Source: Sambucus nigra
Lineage: Eukaryota; Streptophyta; Magnoliopsida; Dipsacales; Adoxaceae
Direction of reading: 5' to 3'
DNA: 64,000 nt
NCBI GenBank assembly: GCA_949130495.1
Contig: OX422217.1
Span: 539,587,137-539,651,136 of the forward strand
A model generated the notes under the pieces. It saw only the letters and a program-made list of their open reading frames with translations. It searched no databases and was not told the DNA's origin. Below are positions 24,120 to 36,815 of this stretch, one piece after another; positions within the stretch are counted from its first letter, which is position 1, and each line of letters opens with the position of its first letter. The translations under genes were made by a program, and so were the position numbers.

Positions 24120-25390
24120 TCCCTCTTCTTTCTTGAGGACATTGGTGGGGTCGTCCCCCCCACAGGCCCTCCTTATAGCCAAGGGATTAAATTACCAAAC
24201 ATGGTTTTTCATGAAGTCTACCCTCGTCTTTTTTGAGAATAGTGGTGGGGTTGTCCCCTCCACTGGTCCTCATTATAGCCGAGGGTTCAAATAACCAAAC
24301 TAATGGTTTTAATAAAGTCTACCCTCATCTTTTTTAAGAACAGTGGTGGGGTCGTCCCCTCCACTGGCCCTCATTCTAGCCGAGGGTTCATCTTACCAAA
24401 TTAATGGTTTTGATAAAGTCTACCCTCGTCTTTTTTGAGAACAGTGGTGGAGTCGTCCCCTCCACTGGCCCTCATTCTAGCCGAGGGTTCATCTTACCAA
24501 ATTAATGGTTTTCAAGTCTTCCCTCGTCTTTCTTGAGGACAGTGGTGGGGTCGTCCCTTCCACTGGCCCTCATTTTAGCCGAGGGATCAACTTACCAAAT
24601 TAATGGTTTTTAACAAAGTCTTCCCTCGTCTTTTTTGAGGACAGTGGTGGGGTCGTCCCCTCCACTGGCCCTCATTTTAGCCGAGGGTTCATCTTACCAA
24701 ATTAATGATTTTCAACTCTTCCCTCGTCTTTCTTGAGGACAGTTGTGGGGTCGTCCCCTCCACTGACCCTCATTTTAGCCGAGGGATCAACTTACCAAAT
24801 TAATGGTTTTTAACAAAGTCTTCCCTCGTCTTTTTTGAGGACAGTGGTGGGGTCGTCCCCTCCACTGGCCCTCATTTTAGCCGAGGTTTCATCTTACCAA
24901 ATTAATGGGTTTTTAACAAAGTCTTCCCTCGTCTTTCTTGAGGACAGTGGTGGGGTCGTCCCTTCCACTGGCCCTCGTTTTAGCCGAGGGATCAACTTAC
25001 CAAATTAATGGTTTTTAACAGTCTTCCCTCGTCTTTTTTGAGGACAGTGGTGGGGTCGTCCCCTTTATTGGTCCCCATTATAGCCTAGGGATCAACTTAC
25101 CAATTTGATGGATTTATAAGTCTTCCCTCGTCTTTCTTGAGGACAGTGGTGGGGTGGTCCCCTCCACTGGTCCCCATTATAGCCGAGGGATCAACTTACC
25201 AATTTAATGGTTTTTTAAGTCTTCCCTCGTCTTTCTTGAGGACAGTGGTGGGGTCGTCCCCTCCACTGGTCCCCATTATAGCCGAGGGATCAACTTACCA
25301 ATTTAATGGTTTTTAACTGTCTTCCCACGTATTTCTTGAGGACAGTGGTGGGGTCGTCCCCTCCGCTGGTCCCCATTATAGCCGAGGGTG
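24120..25390. repeat. Minisatellite, ~100-bp units (about 13 copies), inner element
   Basis: Each unit has 'ttccctcgtctttcttgagg', 'acagtggtggggtcgtcccc', 'tccactggccctcatttt' and 'agccgaggg-tcaacttacc'. Copies are spaced 95-105 bp from about 24130 to 25385 and show a subfamily change from GGCCCTCATT to GGTCCCCATT in the last four. It lies exactly in the gap between the converging 3' ends of the antisense gene and pol. Confidence 0.95.
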
Positions 25391-25529
25391 GTTCTCTGTA
25401 GATGTTTCCATGCGTGCTAGAACTGATAACCACAGGATGAGGGGAAACACTGATATTTCTCATTAATTTTCAAAGTGTTCTGTTGGAGCAACTCTTATTA
25501 CAATTATGGTCTATCAAGACCTTACAACA

Positions 25530-28500
25530 CTACTGATAGTATTTCTTCAAATGATCTGCATTCCAGGGGTTGGAAAAAGGTTCCCCCTCTAGGTTTTCTA
25601 GTCCGTAGGTCCCAGGGACGACTTCATCGATGACCCTATATGGGCCTTGCCAATTAGGAGGGAGCTTGTTGGTCTTTTGCCAAGTCTTCTTGAGGACCAA
25701 GTCCCCCACTGCGATAGGCCTCTGTTTCACCCTCTGATTGTAGAACCTTGCAGTCCTCTGCTGGTAGGCGGCCTGCCGTATCTCAGCGTCCTCCCTTCTT
25801 TCCTCAATCACGTCCAAGTTGAGTCTCCTCTCCTCCGCATTTTTCTGGGGGTCATACACCTGGACTCTATGCGTAGGAAACTCAATCTCGGTGGGGATGA
25901 CGGCTTCTGATCCATAAGCTAGCATGAATGGGTTCTCTCCGATAGAGGTCCTCACTGTCGTCCTGTATGCCCATAACACGGCATATAACTCCTCGACCCA
26001 TCTTCCTTTTGCCTCTTCAAGCCTCTTCTTGATTCCATCTAGGATTGTCCTGTTTGTAACTTCTGTTTGCCCATTGGCCTGAGGTCGGCCAGGGGTGGAG
26101 AAAAATTGTTTAATACTCACCCTTTCACAGTACTTCTGTAGAGAGGCGTTCTTGAACTGAGTCCCGTTATCCGATATGAGGGTGTTGGGGAGACCATATC
26201 TGCATATAATATTTTTCCAGATGAACTGGAAGGTCTTATGCTCTGTGATCGTCACCATCGGCTCCGCTTCCACCCATTTTGAAAAATAGTCAATAGCTAC
26301 GATGAGGAATCGATAGTTATTGATGGCCCTAAGCAAGGGTCCTACTAGATCAATTCCCCATACTGCGAATGGCCATGGGGATGTAATGGAAGTAAGAGGC
26401 TGATGGGGCTGGTGAGGGATGGTGGCAATGACTGCATTGGACAGCCATTCAGGGTAGATGACCTCTCTGATAAATTCAGCGTCTTCCAACTTCTTGACCT
26501 CGTCCCTAATGACCTCATACTTTTCTCTAGAGTAAATTCTCCTCTTCTGCTTTACCGGCTTCACTCCCTCTACCACATTGAGCTTGTGGCACATGATTTC
26601 AGGGTCAATCCCTGGCATATCTACATGACTCCATGCGAAGACGCTTCGCCTTCTCCTCAACAGTTTAATAAGGTCTTCCTTGATATTGGGCTTCAGAGAC
26701 TTGCCGACTTGGACGGTTTTTTCCGGGTCATCCTCATCGAGGATGATGGATTCTACCTCTTCCGCGACCTCTCCTTTTTTTAGCTTCGTCTCATCCCTGG
26801 AGTCTAAGGTATTAATATTGTAAGTGGTAGTAACCCTCTTGTGTGCCTCCCTTTCTTCAGCGGAGTTGTAGTAACATTCTCGCACTGTCGTCTGGTCTCC
26901 CTGAACTTCCCCCACCCCGTAAGGGGTAGGAAATTTGATCATCTGGTGTACCGTAGACGGCATAGCTTCAAACCCCTTGAGGGCCACACGCCCCAGTATG
27001 ATGTTGTAGGCCGAAAACACATGCTCATCCATCACAAAGAAACTGACCTTCTTGGTGAGCCATCTCGGCCATTCGTCCCCCATCCTGACATCAGCCTCAT
27101 GCACTCTAAGGGGATGAACCTTTTCCCCACCGAACCCAATCAGTGGATGATGGTACGGGACAAGTCTAGCACGACTGAGACCTAAGGCTTTGAAGCATGG
27201 CTAAAACATCACATCTGCAGAGCTACCTCCATCTACCAGTATCCTCGGCACCTCACACCCGTGCACCCTGGTAGTGATGACGAGAGGGTCATCATGCGGG
27301 GCCAAGAGGCCTTTGAAGTCCATTCTTGAAAATCCCACTATCAGAGTGTCCATATCAACCTTCTTCCTCTTTTCTGACTTATCCTCCAGAGAGGTTGAGT
27401 GTACCGTCTTCGTCACTGCTTTGGCCTCGTCCACATGGGCCTTCCTGTCGGCGACCTCAGACCCTCCTCCTGCAAGACCCCCGAAGATCATTCCCACTCC
27501 GAGCGAGATCATATTAAGCCTCTTGACAGGGCCGTGGTCGTCTCTCGGCGGGAGGTCAGGGTTTTCCTCATCATCGGAAGGGTCGTCCCCTCTTTTTTGA
27601 GGACCTTCTCTACATGCATCTCCTCGCTTCTTTCTGGGATCGTCCCCTCGGCCCCTCTTGAAGGAACCTTTGTCAACGTACTTTCTGAGCTTCCCTTCCT
27701 TCAGCATCTTCTCAATCTCATCTTTCAGAGCAAAGCATTTGTCTGTTACGTGGCCGTGGTCTTGGTGAAATTCACACCACAGGTTCTTATTCCTCTTGCC
27801 GGGGGCTGCCCTCAGCTTCTCTGGCCACTTTAGGGACCGGTCACTCTTTATCTCATTGAGAATCTGTTCACAGCTGGCCGTCAGAGGGGTGTACCCAGCG
27901 AACTTGTCATCCGTGGACCTCTTCTTTCCCTCTTTGTTCTTCTTAGGGTATTTACTCCCACTAGCACCTCCTCTTTCGTCTTCATATTTTGCAGCCATCG
28001 CCTCTTCGGCGTTCATCACCTTTCCTGCTGTCGATAACAGTTCAGCCATCGTCCTCGGAGGGTCTTCATCAAGCTTCCATAACAGCTTCCCCTTTTGGAG
28101 TCCTCCAATCAGGGCTGTCATAGCTATGCTCTCCTCATAGTCTTCCACCTCCAGCTTCTCCTTATTGAATCTGGCTATGTAGTCCCTCAGACTCTCACTC
28201 TTCCCCTGCTTAACATAGAGCAGGTGGTGGTCTTCTTCTGTGGCCTCACCCCAAAGAAAAAGTTGTGGATGAACAGGTCTGCCAGCTGCTTAAAGTTTCC
28301 AATGGAGTTTTCTGGGAGAGACGTGTACCAAACATGTGCAGCCCCCATCAGCGTTCTGGAGAAGGCACGAAACCTCATCTCATCTGAGATAGAGTATATA
28401 TCATCTGCTGATTGATACATCTCCACGTGGTGGACAGGGTTGGTGCTCCCGTCATATCTTGGGGTGACCACAGGTGGCTTGAACTTTGATGGCGTGGGGA

Positions 28501-29359
28501 AGTTGACTATCTTTGCCACAAAGGGTGAGCGTATGGTGTATCCCCTCTGAAGAGGGTCTCGTCTCTTCAGTATGTCACCAATCTTATCCTCTAATCGCTG
28601 GATTGAGTCGTTCCAAGGCCTCACAGGGTCGGCTTGGCCGATGTTATCCCCTGCCGCCTCTCCGAGGTGGACGGAGGGTTCTGCTGCAGCAGGCCTGTGT
28701 CGGTTGTTCACTTCCCTCTGGCCGTCATCTCGTCCTCGGGGTTGGCCATCTGCTGCCTCCCTCCTGGATCTCGTAGCACTTCTTGTCCTGGATAACTGTT
28801 CCCGCATGTCATTTACTGGGACTAGCCTCTCAAAGGCCGACCCCCTGCTCAAGCGATCAAAAGTAGAGCCGCTCGGGCGATCATCAGGGTTTGGTCTCCT
28901 GCACTTTCCTCTACTGTCCTTGAGAGGTCGTACAGTATTGTTGGAGACCTCATAGGGTTCCCCGCATTCTATAGGAGCCTCCTCTCCCTCCAAATCGCCA
29001 TACCTGTCCTCAGGGCAAGGGTTTTCTTGCCTCCCCAGGCGTAGACGCCGGGGGTCAACAACATCCCTCCGCCGCTAAGGGGGTGGCAGGTCTTTGCGTG
29101 GTGCCTGGGGTGGTCCCCTGGCTTCATACTATCCTAGAGCTGCTGCCGGAGTAATCATCTCAGGTGAAACCCCTGGTGGTCTCAGTATGTTCTGGCTTAG
29201 AGATGTGAACTGCTCCTGCATCATCCGCTGGTTTGCTGCTAGAGACTTTAGGGCTGCCGCCACATCAGCCATCTCAGACTGAGGTGGCGGCTGACTGGAA
29301 CTGGGTCTTCCCCCCTCATCCGACAGGGGAAGTGGTGGTGGTGGCATCTCAGGTGCCAT
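25530..29359 (-). pseudogene. Inner element gag-pol with in-frame RT deletion
   Basis: Gag starts at ATG 29359. It holds PSPFVAKIVNFPTPSKFKPP-type gag core, then a CEFHQDHGHVTDKC zinc knuckle (near 27770). The protease motif ILVDGGSSADVMF follows at about 27210. Defects are TAG stops at 29131-29129, 29077-29075 and 27203-27201, and one frameshift near 28225. From 27104 a 524-codon ORF is fully open. It contains the protease C-terminus (YNIILGR), the RT N-terminal linker (FAWSHVDMPGID, IREVIYPEWLSNAV), then passes straight to integrase (TSPWPFAVWGIDLVGP). IDYFSKWVEAE, ISDNGTQF and NGQTEVTNRT supply an intact D,D,E triad, and the GPYRV motif and stop at 25530 complete it. The RT catalytic core, both RNase H domains and the integrase zinc finger are missing at a junction near 26415-26430. 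Confidence 0.92.
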
Positions 29360-29520
29360 GTGCTTGAGCTATGAAAAGTTGAACTGAAGAAAATACTGGT
29401 GAGCTTGGGAACCTTAGTGGGTCTCTTTCAATGGTGAAACACCTCCTCTCACGGGGAGTGTTGGTTCACCACCAGAGTGCCCAGTGAGGTCAAGTTGTAC
29501 AGAGGAAGAGATGTCTTCTC

Positions 29521-29542
29521 GTTCCCACAGACGGCGCCAAAC
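29521..29542 (-). promoter_or_regulatory. Primer-binding site of the inner element
   Basis: On the minus strand TTGGCGCCGTCTGTGGGAA begins two bases after the LTR end. The middle element has the same sequence beside its 5' LTR, so both prime from the same tRNA and belong to related lineages. Confidence 0.85.
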
Positions 29543-30454
29543 TGATGATGCTGAGATTTAGCACCACCGGATAAGTGATAATGAGCTCAAACAATAGCAG
29601 CTATGGCAGCCATAGAGATGTATAAGTGTATAAGTATATAGAAGGGGATGAGTATAAGAGGAACTAAGACAATGATGTATAGTGGTTCAGCCAATTTGGC
29701 CTACATCCACTGTGAGTGTGTGATCCACTAAGTATGAGCACTAATGGCCTTGGATACAATGCACATAACCCTCTCTCTCTCTCTATTGTCTAGAAGCAGA
29801 GTTTTAGCTAGGGCTACAGTTAATGGATCGATCCCCTGTAGGGTTGTAGGTGACAAGTATATATAGGTCTTGGGGGGTGTAGTGTACCCCCCAAGTATGC
29901 ATGGTGCATGTGAATCGTGATCTAACCAGTCCCCTGTGGACACCTGTAGATTCCAAATGATGACATAATATTCCCTCACGTGAGGGTGTGATATTGTTAT
30001 AACGGTCTTCCCTGTGCCATGTCAGCCTCACGCGCACTGTTCCACGCATCTCCCAAACCACGCGCTGCGATGATGTCACCCTCGGCCTATGGGCCGAGGC
30101 CGAGGGCAAAGTTCCCTCCGGTAGTGAGTCTGGTCCAATTCTGGCCTCGTACTGTCGGCCCCTCGTAGGGTCGTCTGGAGAGTGGTGAAGACTCGGCCCC
30201 TCGTAGGGTCGTCTGGAGAGTGGTGAAGACTCGGCCCCTCGTAGGGTTGGCTGGAGTCTAGCGAAGGGTCGTCCCCTCTGAGGGGTCGTATGAAGCCCGT
30301 TTGAAGGGTCGGCCCCTCGTAGGGTCGTCTGGAACATGATGAAGGGCCGGCTCCTCTGAGGGGTCGTCTTGAGCCTGATGAAGTGTCGGCCCCTGAGGGG
30401 TCATCCGTTTGGAGGTAATCCTCAGCCATGCCGAGGATATAAATGGGTATATCA
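29543..30454 (-). repeat. 5' LTR of the inner element
   Basis: 912 bp; longer than its partner because the 'ggcccctcgtagggtcg' minisatellite (about 30160-30415) has additional units. The promoter TATA (TATATATA, minus strand) is at 29866-29859. Confidence 0.95.
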
Positions 30455-30459
30455 AACAT
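30455..30459. other. Right target-site duplication AACAT of the inner element
   Basis: Exact repeat of 20115-20119. After it the middle element's LTR resumes with TACTGCACC. Confidence 0.95.
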
Positions 30460-30867
30460 TACTGCACCGAGCAACTCATAAGTACCAAGCTACTCAGGCG
30501 GTCCGAGCAGCTTAGGCGGTCCAAGCCGCATCTTGTACAGAGCATTAATATCAGGATAACCAACAGATTGATTGCGCATTGAATGCGTATTATTATCATA
30601 CAGATGTACACGCCTATTGGACAACGGTGTATTACCCTTTCACATGTACAGCCTCAGGGCTATAAATACATTGTATCATCCTTATTGTAAGGGGACTCAG
30701 AATTTCTTGGTTAAACCTGTTATCGAGAATTCCCAAACAGTCAGCAATAACAAAAATAGTGGACGTAGGCCATTCCTATAATGCTGAACCACTTTAAAAT
30801 TCTTTTGTCTTATTTATTTTTATCTGTGATTGAAAAATTAAAGATAGTCTAATTTTTTACATCAACA
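30460..30867 (+). repeat. Middle element 5' LTR, second part
   Basis: 408 bp that, joined to 19956-20119, give 572 bp, exactly the length of the LTR at 43206-43777. A CCTATTGG (reverse CCAAT) near 30613 and a TATA box TATAAATA at 30661-30668 mark the promoter; RNA would start near 30695. Confidence 0.95.
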
Positions 30868-30890
30868 GATTGGCGCCGTCTGTGGGAAAC
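30868..30890 (+). promoter_or_regulatory. Primer-binding site of the middle element
   Basis: GA then TTGGCGCCGTCTGTGGGAA directly follows the LTR end ACATCAACA, fixing the plus-strand orientation of this element. Confidence 0.88.
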
Positions 30891-30931
30891 GACTGTAATT
30901 ATCATTTTTTCACCAAAATAATTCATCACCA

Positions 30932-33900
30932 ATGGATGATAATCCTGAAGCCAGTAATCGAAACACTAGAAATCCCCCAAATCCATCTTCTCCTCCAAAT
31001 GTCCAAGATCTGGTTGGAATAATGACTAATCTGGCCAAGGGTCAGACAGCCATGCAAGAAACTATGCGACAACTCATGCAAACTATCCAGGGTGGAGTAC
31101 CGACCCATTCAGGACAACGAAGTGTTCAAAGAAACACCCGTTTACTTTCTTCGCATACTAGGCATACCGATTCATTTCGCACTAAGAGATCTGATGATTT
31201 TTCTTATCAACCAGGTAGAACTTCGTCCTTACGATCCACAGATACTGAACAAAATGTCACTCTCTTTCCAGAAAGGGATAGTGCATTGGAGAGATTAAGT
31301 TGGGCATCTCCTTTTGATCATTTGGGCCCAAAGAGGAATAGAAGTCCTCCCAAGGCCATGTCGAGGAGCTTTCGACAACCATCCGATCTAAGGGAAGGTT
31401 CTGCCCAATCACGACCAGCTGCTCGTCATGAAAGATCCCAGGAAGCGAATTCAACACGATTAGTTGCTCGAACCAACAGGCCCGAGGAGGAAAATGATGC
31501 GTGGAAAGGTTCTATCCAAAGGCTAGAGGATAGATTAGGGGAAATGGCTAAGGCCAAGAATCCTCTACAAAGAACTTTTGTCCAAGGGACACCTTTTATC
31601 CAAGCAATTATGGATTTTCCCACACCATCGAAGTTCAAAGCACCTATTGTGACTCGTAAATATGATGGAAAAACTGACCCTATCCTTCATATAGAACAAT
31701 ACCAAGCTGCTGCTGATATCTATGTTGTGCCAGATGAGATGAGATGCAAGGCATTCTCGGGAACTCTTACCGAATCTACTCAAATATGGTATAATAATCT
31801 TCCTCGGGGTAAGATTTTAACTTTCTTTCAACTGGCTGAGCTCTTAATTGGAAATTTCTGTTTTGGAGAAAAACCAATTAAACGAGTAGCACACTTGTTA
31901 AGTGTTAGATAAAAAGTGGGTGAGAGCACCAGGGATTATATAGCTCGTTTCAATAACGAGAAACTCGAAGTTATTGATTATGAGGAAAAGATAGCGATTA
32001 CTGCTTTGATGAGTGGGCTGCTGCCCAATAAGTTGTACTACACTTTGGCCAAAGATCCACCCAGAACCATGTCAGAACTGATGGCAAAAGCGGCTAAAAT
32101 CATGAATGCCGAGGAGGCTATGGCGGCGAAGAAGAATATGGACACCAAAGAGACCAAGGTGGAGGCTGATAAGACTAAAAGGAAAGAGCATAAGAACAAT
32201 GGTGGTGACAAGCAGTCAAAATCAAAGCCATCATGGGAAGTATTGAAGAAATTTGAAAATTGTACTCCTTTGAAGGTAGACATCAACCACGTTCTAGAAG
32301 AAATCAAGAACAGTGAGGAGCTAAACTTGCAAGAGAAAATGAAGACAAACCCTGACAAGAGGAATAAGTCCAAATATTGCGAGTTCCACAAAGACCATGG
32401 CCACACGACCAAAAATTGCATAGCTCTTCAGAATGAGATCGAAGAACTCATCAGACGAGGAAAGCTGACCAAGTATTTGGATCGTAAAAATGAAAGAAGA
32501 AGCAACGACCGAGAAAGACAGAGGTCTATATCTCCTCGTCGAGCAGAGGAGAACAAAAAAAGAGATCATGAAGAAGATCTAGAAGACGACCCCGATCTCC
32601 CCAAAAGACCAAGGCAGCCAGAACGTGAGGTATTTTTAATTCGTTTTGGGTCATTTGATTATAACAATATAACAGGTGGAGATACAGGAGGTGGAGACTT
32701 TACTGCAGAAAGAAAAGTTTACCTCAATGAGGCTCAAGCTTCCTTGTACATTCAACGAATAAATCTAGCTGAGGATGATCGCCCGAGGAAGGTAAACAAA
32801 GAAAAATTAGTCATCGGTTTCTCAAAGAACGACCTCGCAGGTGTGCTGTATCCTCATGATGACCCACTGGTAATCAAAATGAGGATGAAGGAAGTGATGA
32901 TATCAAGAGTACTGGTTGATAACGGTAGCTCGACAGATATTATATTCTACTTATGCTTCGACAACTTAAATCTAAAGCTATCTCAGTTGGATCCTTATCA
33001 CAGGCCCCTCCTCGGTTTTACTGGCGAGAAAGTTTTTCCACTTGGAACGATCAAGTTAGATATGTTCATCGGTACATGGCCTGCTTGTCGAACATAGAGA
33101 GTACGTTTCTTTGTGATGGATAAGAATGTCCAGTCGGGTTATAATATCATCATGGGAAGGGTAGGTTTGAAGAAATTCGAAGTCATACCATCTACTGTAC
33201 ATCAATATCTGAAATTTCCAACCAATTTTGGAGTAGGAGTTGTGAAGGGTGACCAAAAAGTAGCTCGGGAATGCTATTATTCATCCGCAGAGTAGGAAGA
33301 ACTGGAGGAATCTAGGAAAAAGACTACTACATATCAAGTGGATGAAGGTGCAGAGATTGAAACATTAGATCCTAGAGACGAGTCGCAGCTTGTGAAAGGC
33401 CAGGTGGTAGAAGCTACTGAAAATGTTATTCTGGACGACGAGCATCCGGAACGAACAACTCAAATAGGTTCGTCATTGGATGCCTCACTAAAACAGGAAT
33501 TGATAGTTTTCCTAAGAAGCAGAAAGAAAACTTTTTCTTGGAGTCACGAGGACATGCCAGGAATAGACCCAAATTTCTTATGTCACGAGCTCAATGTGAA
33601 TAAGGAGATCAAGCCAGTGAAGCAGAGAAGAAGAGTGTTCAGCTCCGAGAAGAATCAAGCTGTACAAGAGGAGGTCGAGAAGCTCCAAAAAGCTTGCTTT
33701 ATTAAAGATGTTAAATATCTAGACTGGTTGGCAAATGTAGTGATGGTGAAGAAAAAGAACAACAAGTGGAGGATATGTGTAGACTTCACCGACCTCAACA
33801 AGGCATGCCCAAAGGATCATTTTCCTTTGCCTCGAATTGATCAATTAGTGGATGCTACCTCGGGACACGAGCTGTTGAGCTTAATTGATGCTTATTCTAG

Positions 33901-36772
33901 TTACAACCAGATTAAAATGAAACCTGAAGACAGGGAGAGTACCTCTTTCATTACCCCTAGGGGAACTTATTGTTATAATGTTATGCCTTTTGGTTTGAAA
34001 AATGCAGGTGCAACATATCAGCGGCTGATGAACAAGGTCTTTGTAGAACAAATCAATTGCAATATGGAAGTTTATGTTGATGATATGCTGACGAAGAAGA
34101 AGAGAGCTGCTGACCATCTAGTTGACTTAGGCCAGACCTTTGATCAACTAGATAAATATCAAATGAAATTGAATCCCACCAAGTGCATATTCGGAGTACG
34201 AGAAGGCATGTTCCTCTGATATATCGTCAACCAACGAGGAATCGAAGCAAACCCAGAGAAGATCAAAGCTCTATTGGGACTACGAACTCCAACAACAAAG
34301 AAGGAAGTACAAAGTCTCACTGGGCGAGTTGCAGCACTTAATAGATTTGTATCACGAGCAACAGAAAGATGACTCCCATTCTTTAAAACACTTCGAAAAA
34401 CGTTTGAATGGAATGACGAATGCGAGAAGGCTTTTCAAGAGTTGAAGAAATATCTGGGAGCACCTCCACTGTTGTCCAGGCCAGTGATAGGAGAAAGATT
34501 GTACTCATATTTGGCAGTGTCGGAGAATGCAGTTAGCTCGGCATTGATAAGAATGGAGGACGGAGTGCAAAAATCGATCTATTACACTAGCAAGGACTTC
34601 CAAGGAGCAGAAATCAGATATCCAAGACTGGAAAAATTAGCACTAGCATTGATCGAGGCGAGTAGAAGAATGAGGCCGTACTTTCAAGCTCATACCATAG
34701 TTGTGTATACTGATATGCCATTGAGGCAAGCTCTTCATAAACCAGAAAAATTGAGGAGATTGATGTACTGGACAGTAGAACTTGGTGAATATGACATAGT
34801 CTATGAACCCAGATCGTCGGTTAAAGGGGAAGTAGTAGAAGATTTTATAGCGAAGTTCACCTATCCTGATATCCCCGAGGAGCAAAAGCTGAACACCGAC
34901 CAACCTGTGGATGTTACAGGGTCATCAAATTTAAACCCCAGTCAACTTAAGATGGTCGACGAGCAAGAGAAAATGGTCGATGAGCAGCAAGAAGTGCTAG
35001 AGGAGGATAAAAGGAAGCAATAAATATTCCACCGAGGAACTCTGTCCGATTAAAAATTTGAAGACGAGGTACCTGTATAAAATCTATATGTGGATGGCTC
35101 ATCTTGCACTACAGGATGTGGGGCAGGGATTGTTTTGGACATCCCGAATGAGGTCGATGTGGAGTATGCTCTGCGCTTCCAATTCAAAGCTTCTAATAAT
35201 GAGGCTGAATATGAAGCTATGATTGCTGGTCTTAGTTTGGCAAAAACCATGGGAGCAGAGCAGGTTATTGTATTCAGTGACTCGCAATTGATCGTAAATC
35301 ACATGCTAGGAGTATATGCAGCCAAAAGAGAATTAATGATCAGGTATCATGCAAAATCGATGGAAGTTTTATCAAGCCTGTTTGCAGTAGAGATAATTAG
35401 AATACCAAGATTGGAGAATGCAAGAGCAGATACCTTGGCTCGGTTAGCTTCAGCCACATGCACCGAGCTACGAAGAATAATCCCAATAGAAATCTTGGCT
35501 AGTCGAAGCATAGATGAAGATCTGACGATGAACTTTATTACCCTTGATTTAGGGCTATCTTGGATGGATCCCATCAGAGCATATATTGAGGAAGGGGAAT
35601 TACCAATTGACAAACTCGCAGCCAAGAAATTGAAGTTTAAAGCTGCTCATTATGTATTGACTAATGGTATTCTATACAAACGAGGAATCGTAGAAGGATT
35701 GCAAAGATGTGTGCATCCCACCGAGGTGAAAGACTTGATTAAAGAGGTCCATGAAGGGTCCTGTGGAACCCATGTAGGAGGTCGGACGCTTTTGTAAAGA
35801 ATGATGATGCAAGGATACTACTGGCCAACGATGAGGGCTGATTGTATAACCTATGCCAAGAAATGTGACAAGTGTCAACGCTTCTCCTCTATCCGAAGAA
35901 CTCCCCAGGAATTGCTTACTTCCCCTTGGCCATTTGTCATGTGGGGAATAAATTTGGTTGGGCCACTTCCAACTACCAGGGGAAGATTTAAATATCTTGT
36001 GGTCGCGGTGGGTTACTTTACTAAATGGGTGGAAGCTGATCCCCTTATTGATATGACATATAACAAAGTGTATCAATTTATTTAGAAGAACATCATTTGT
36101 AGATATGGTCTCCCTCATGCCTTCACCACAGACGATGGAACTCAATTTGACAACGAGGAGTTCGCTGCCTATTGTCATCAGTCAAACATCTTGAAGACCC
36201 ACTCTACACCAGGCCATCCCCGGAGCAATGGACAAACTGAGATGACAAACAGAACACTGCTGAATGGTTTGAAGAAAAGACTAGATGATGCGAAGGCTAA
36301 CTAGATCAACGAGCTACATTCAGTACTGTGGGCTTATCGTACTACTCCCCAAGCAGCAACAGGAGAATCTTCATACATGCTGGCATTTGGAAGTGAAGCT
36401 GTTATACCTGCCGAGTTGGGCCTCCCAACACACAGAGTACTGAATTTTAATTCCCCTATCAGCGACTTGATGATAAGGTTAGATTTGGACATGCTCGAGG
36501 AAGTTAGAGAAGAAGCAGCTATCAGGAACGTTGCATACCAACAACGAACAACTTTGTTCTATAACAAGAGAGTGAAGAAATGCGATCTAAAGGAAGGAGA
36601 CTATGTGCTAAAGAAAGTGATTCAAAAGCACAACAAACTGGAAGCTAATTGGCACGGGCCTTACCGAGTAATAGAGGTTGTTCGACCAGGGACATATAGG
36701 ATTGAAACTTTAGAAGGGGAGGAGTTTAAGAATGCATGGAACGCAGAGCATCTTCGCAAATATTATCAGTAG
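30932..36772 (+). pseudogene. Middle element gag-pol, one frame with eleven stops
   Basis: The frame from ATG 30932 stays in register for 5.8 kb. Gag has FPTPSKFKAPIVTRKYDGKT (about 31613) and a CEFHKDHGHTTKNC knuckle (about 32380-32420). Protease has LVDNGSSTDIIFY (about 32920). RT has WRICVDFTDLNKACPKDHFP, MPFGLKNAGATYQR and the catalytic YVDD (about 34073). An archaeal-type RNase H starts NLYVDGSS (about 35081). Integrase has a CDKCQRF zinc finger, TDDGTQF and NGQTEMTNRT, and ends with GPYRVIE. The first integrase Asp is replaced by Gly (AVGYFTKWVEA). Stops lie at 31910, 33095, 33293, 34217, 34370, 35021, 35051, 35078, 35795, 36083 and 36302. No frameshift was found. Confidence 0.93.
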
Positions 36773-36809
36773 TTGGGGACTCCTGTGTAATGCAGTTTTC
36801 TTCAATATA

Positions 36810-36815
36810 AATAAA
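36810..36815 (+). terminator. Polyadenylation signal AATAAA after middle gag-pol
   Basis: AATAAA occurs 38 bases after the pol stop codon, before the minisatellite. It may end a sub-genomic message; full genomic RNA would need to read through to the 3' LTR. Confidence 0.4.

Larger units (their letters stand above)
20120..30454 (-). mobile_element. Inner LTR retrotransposon, Tat type, minus strand, RT-less
   Basis: A 10.3-kb element with LTRs 20120-20954 and 29543-30454, a perfect AACAT duplication, a PBS beside the right LTR and minus-strand gag-pol. Its pol lacks RT, both RNase H domains and the integrase zinc finger, while an antisense gene and a ~100-bp minisatellite fill the 3' region. 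The LTRs differ by about 3% outside a minisatellite copy-number change. It is the youngest insertion and probably moved using another element's reverse transcriptase. Confidence 0.95.

Noticed and set aside
24120..25390. ~100-bp repeats as a possible CRISPR or regulatory RNA array
   Set aside because: Whole units are conserved, with no variable spacers, inside an LTR element.
26403..28955. Plus-strand ORFs of over 100 codons opposite inner gag-pol
   Set aside because: They are shadows of the minus-strand gag-pol, which has clear domain motifs; unlike the 3' antisense genes they have no domain, promoter or introns.
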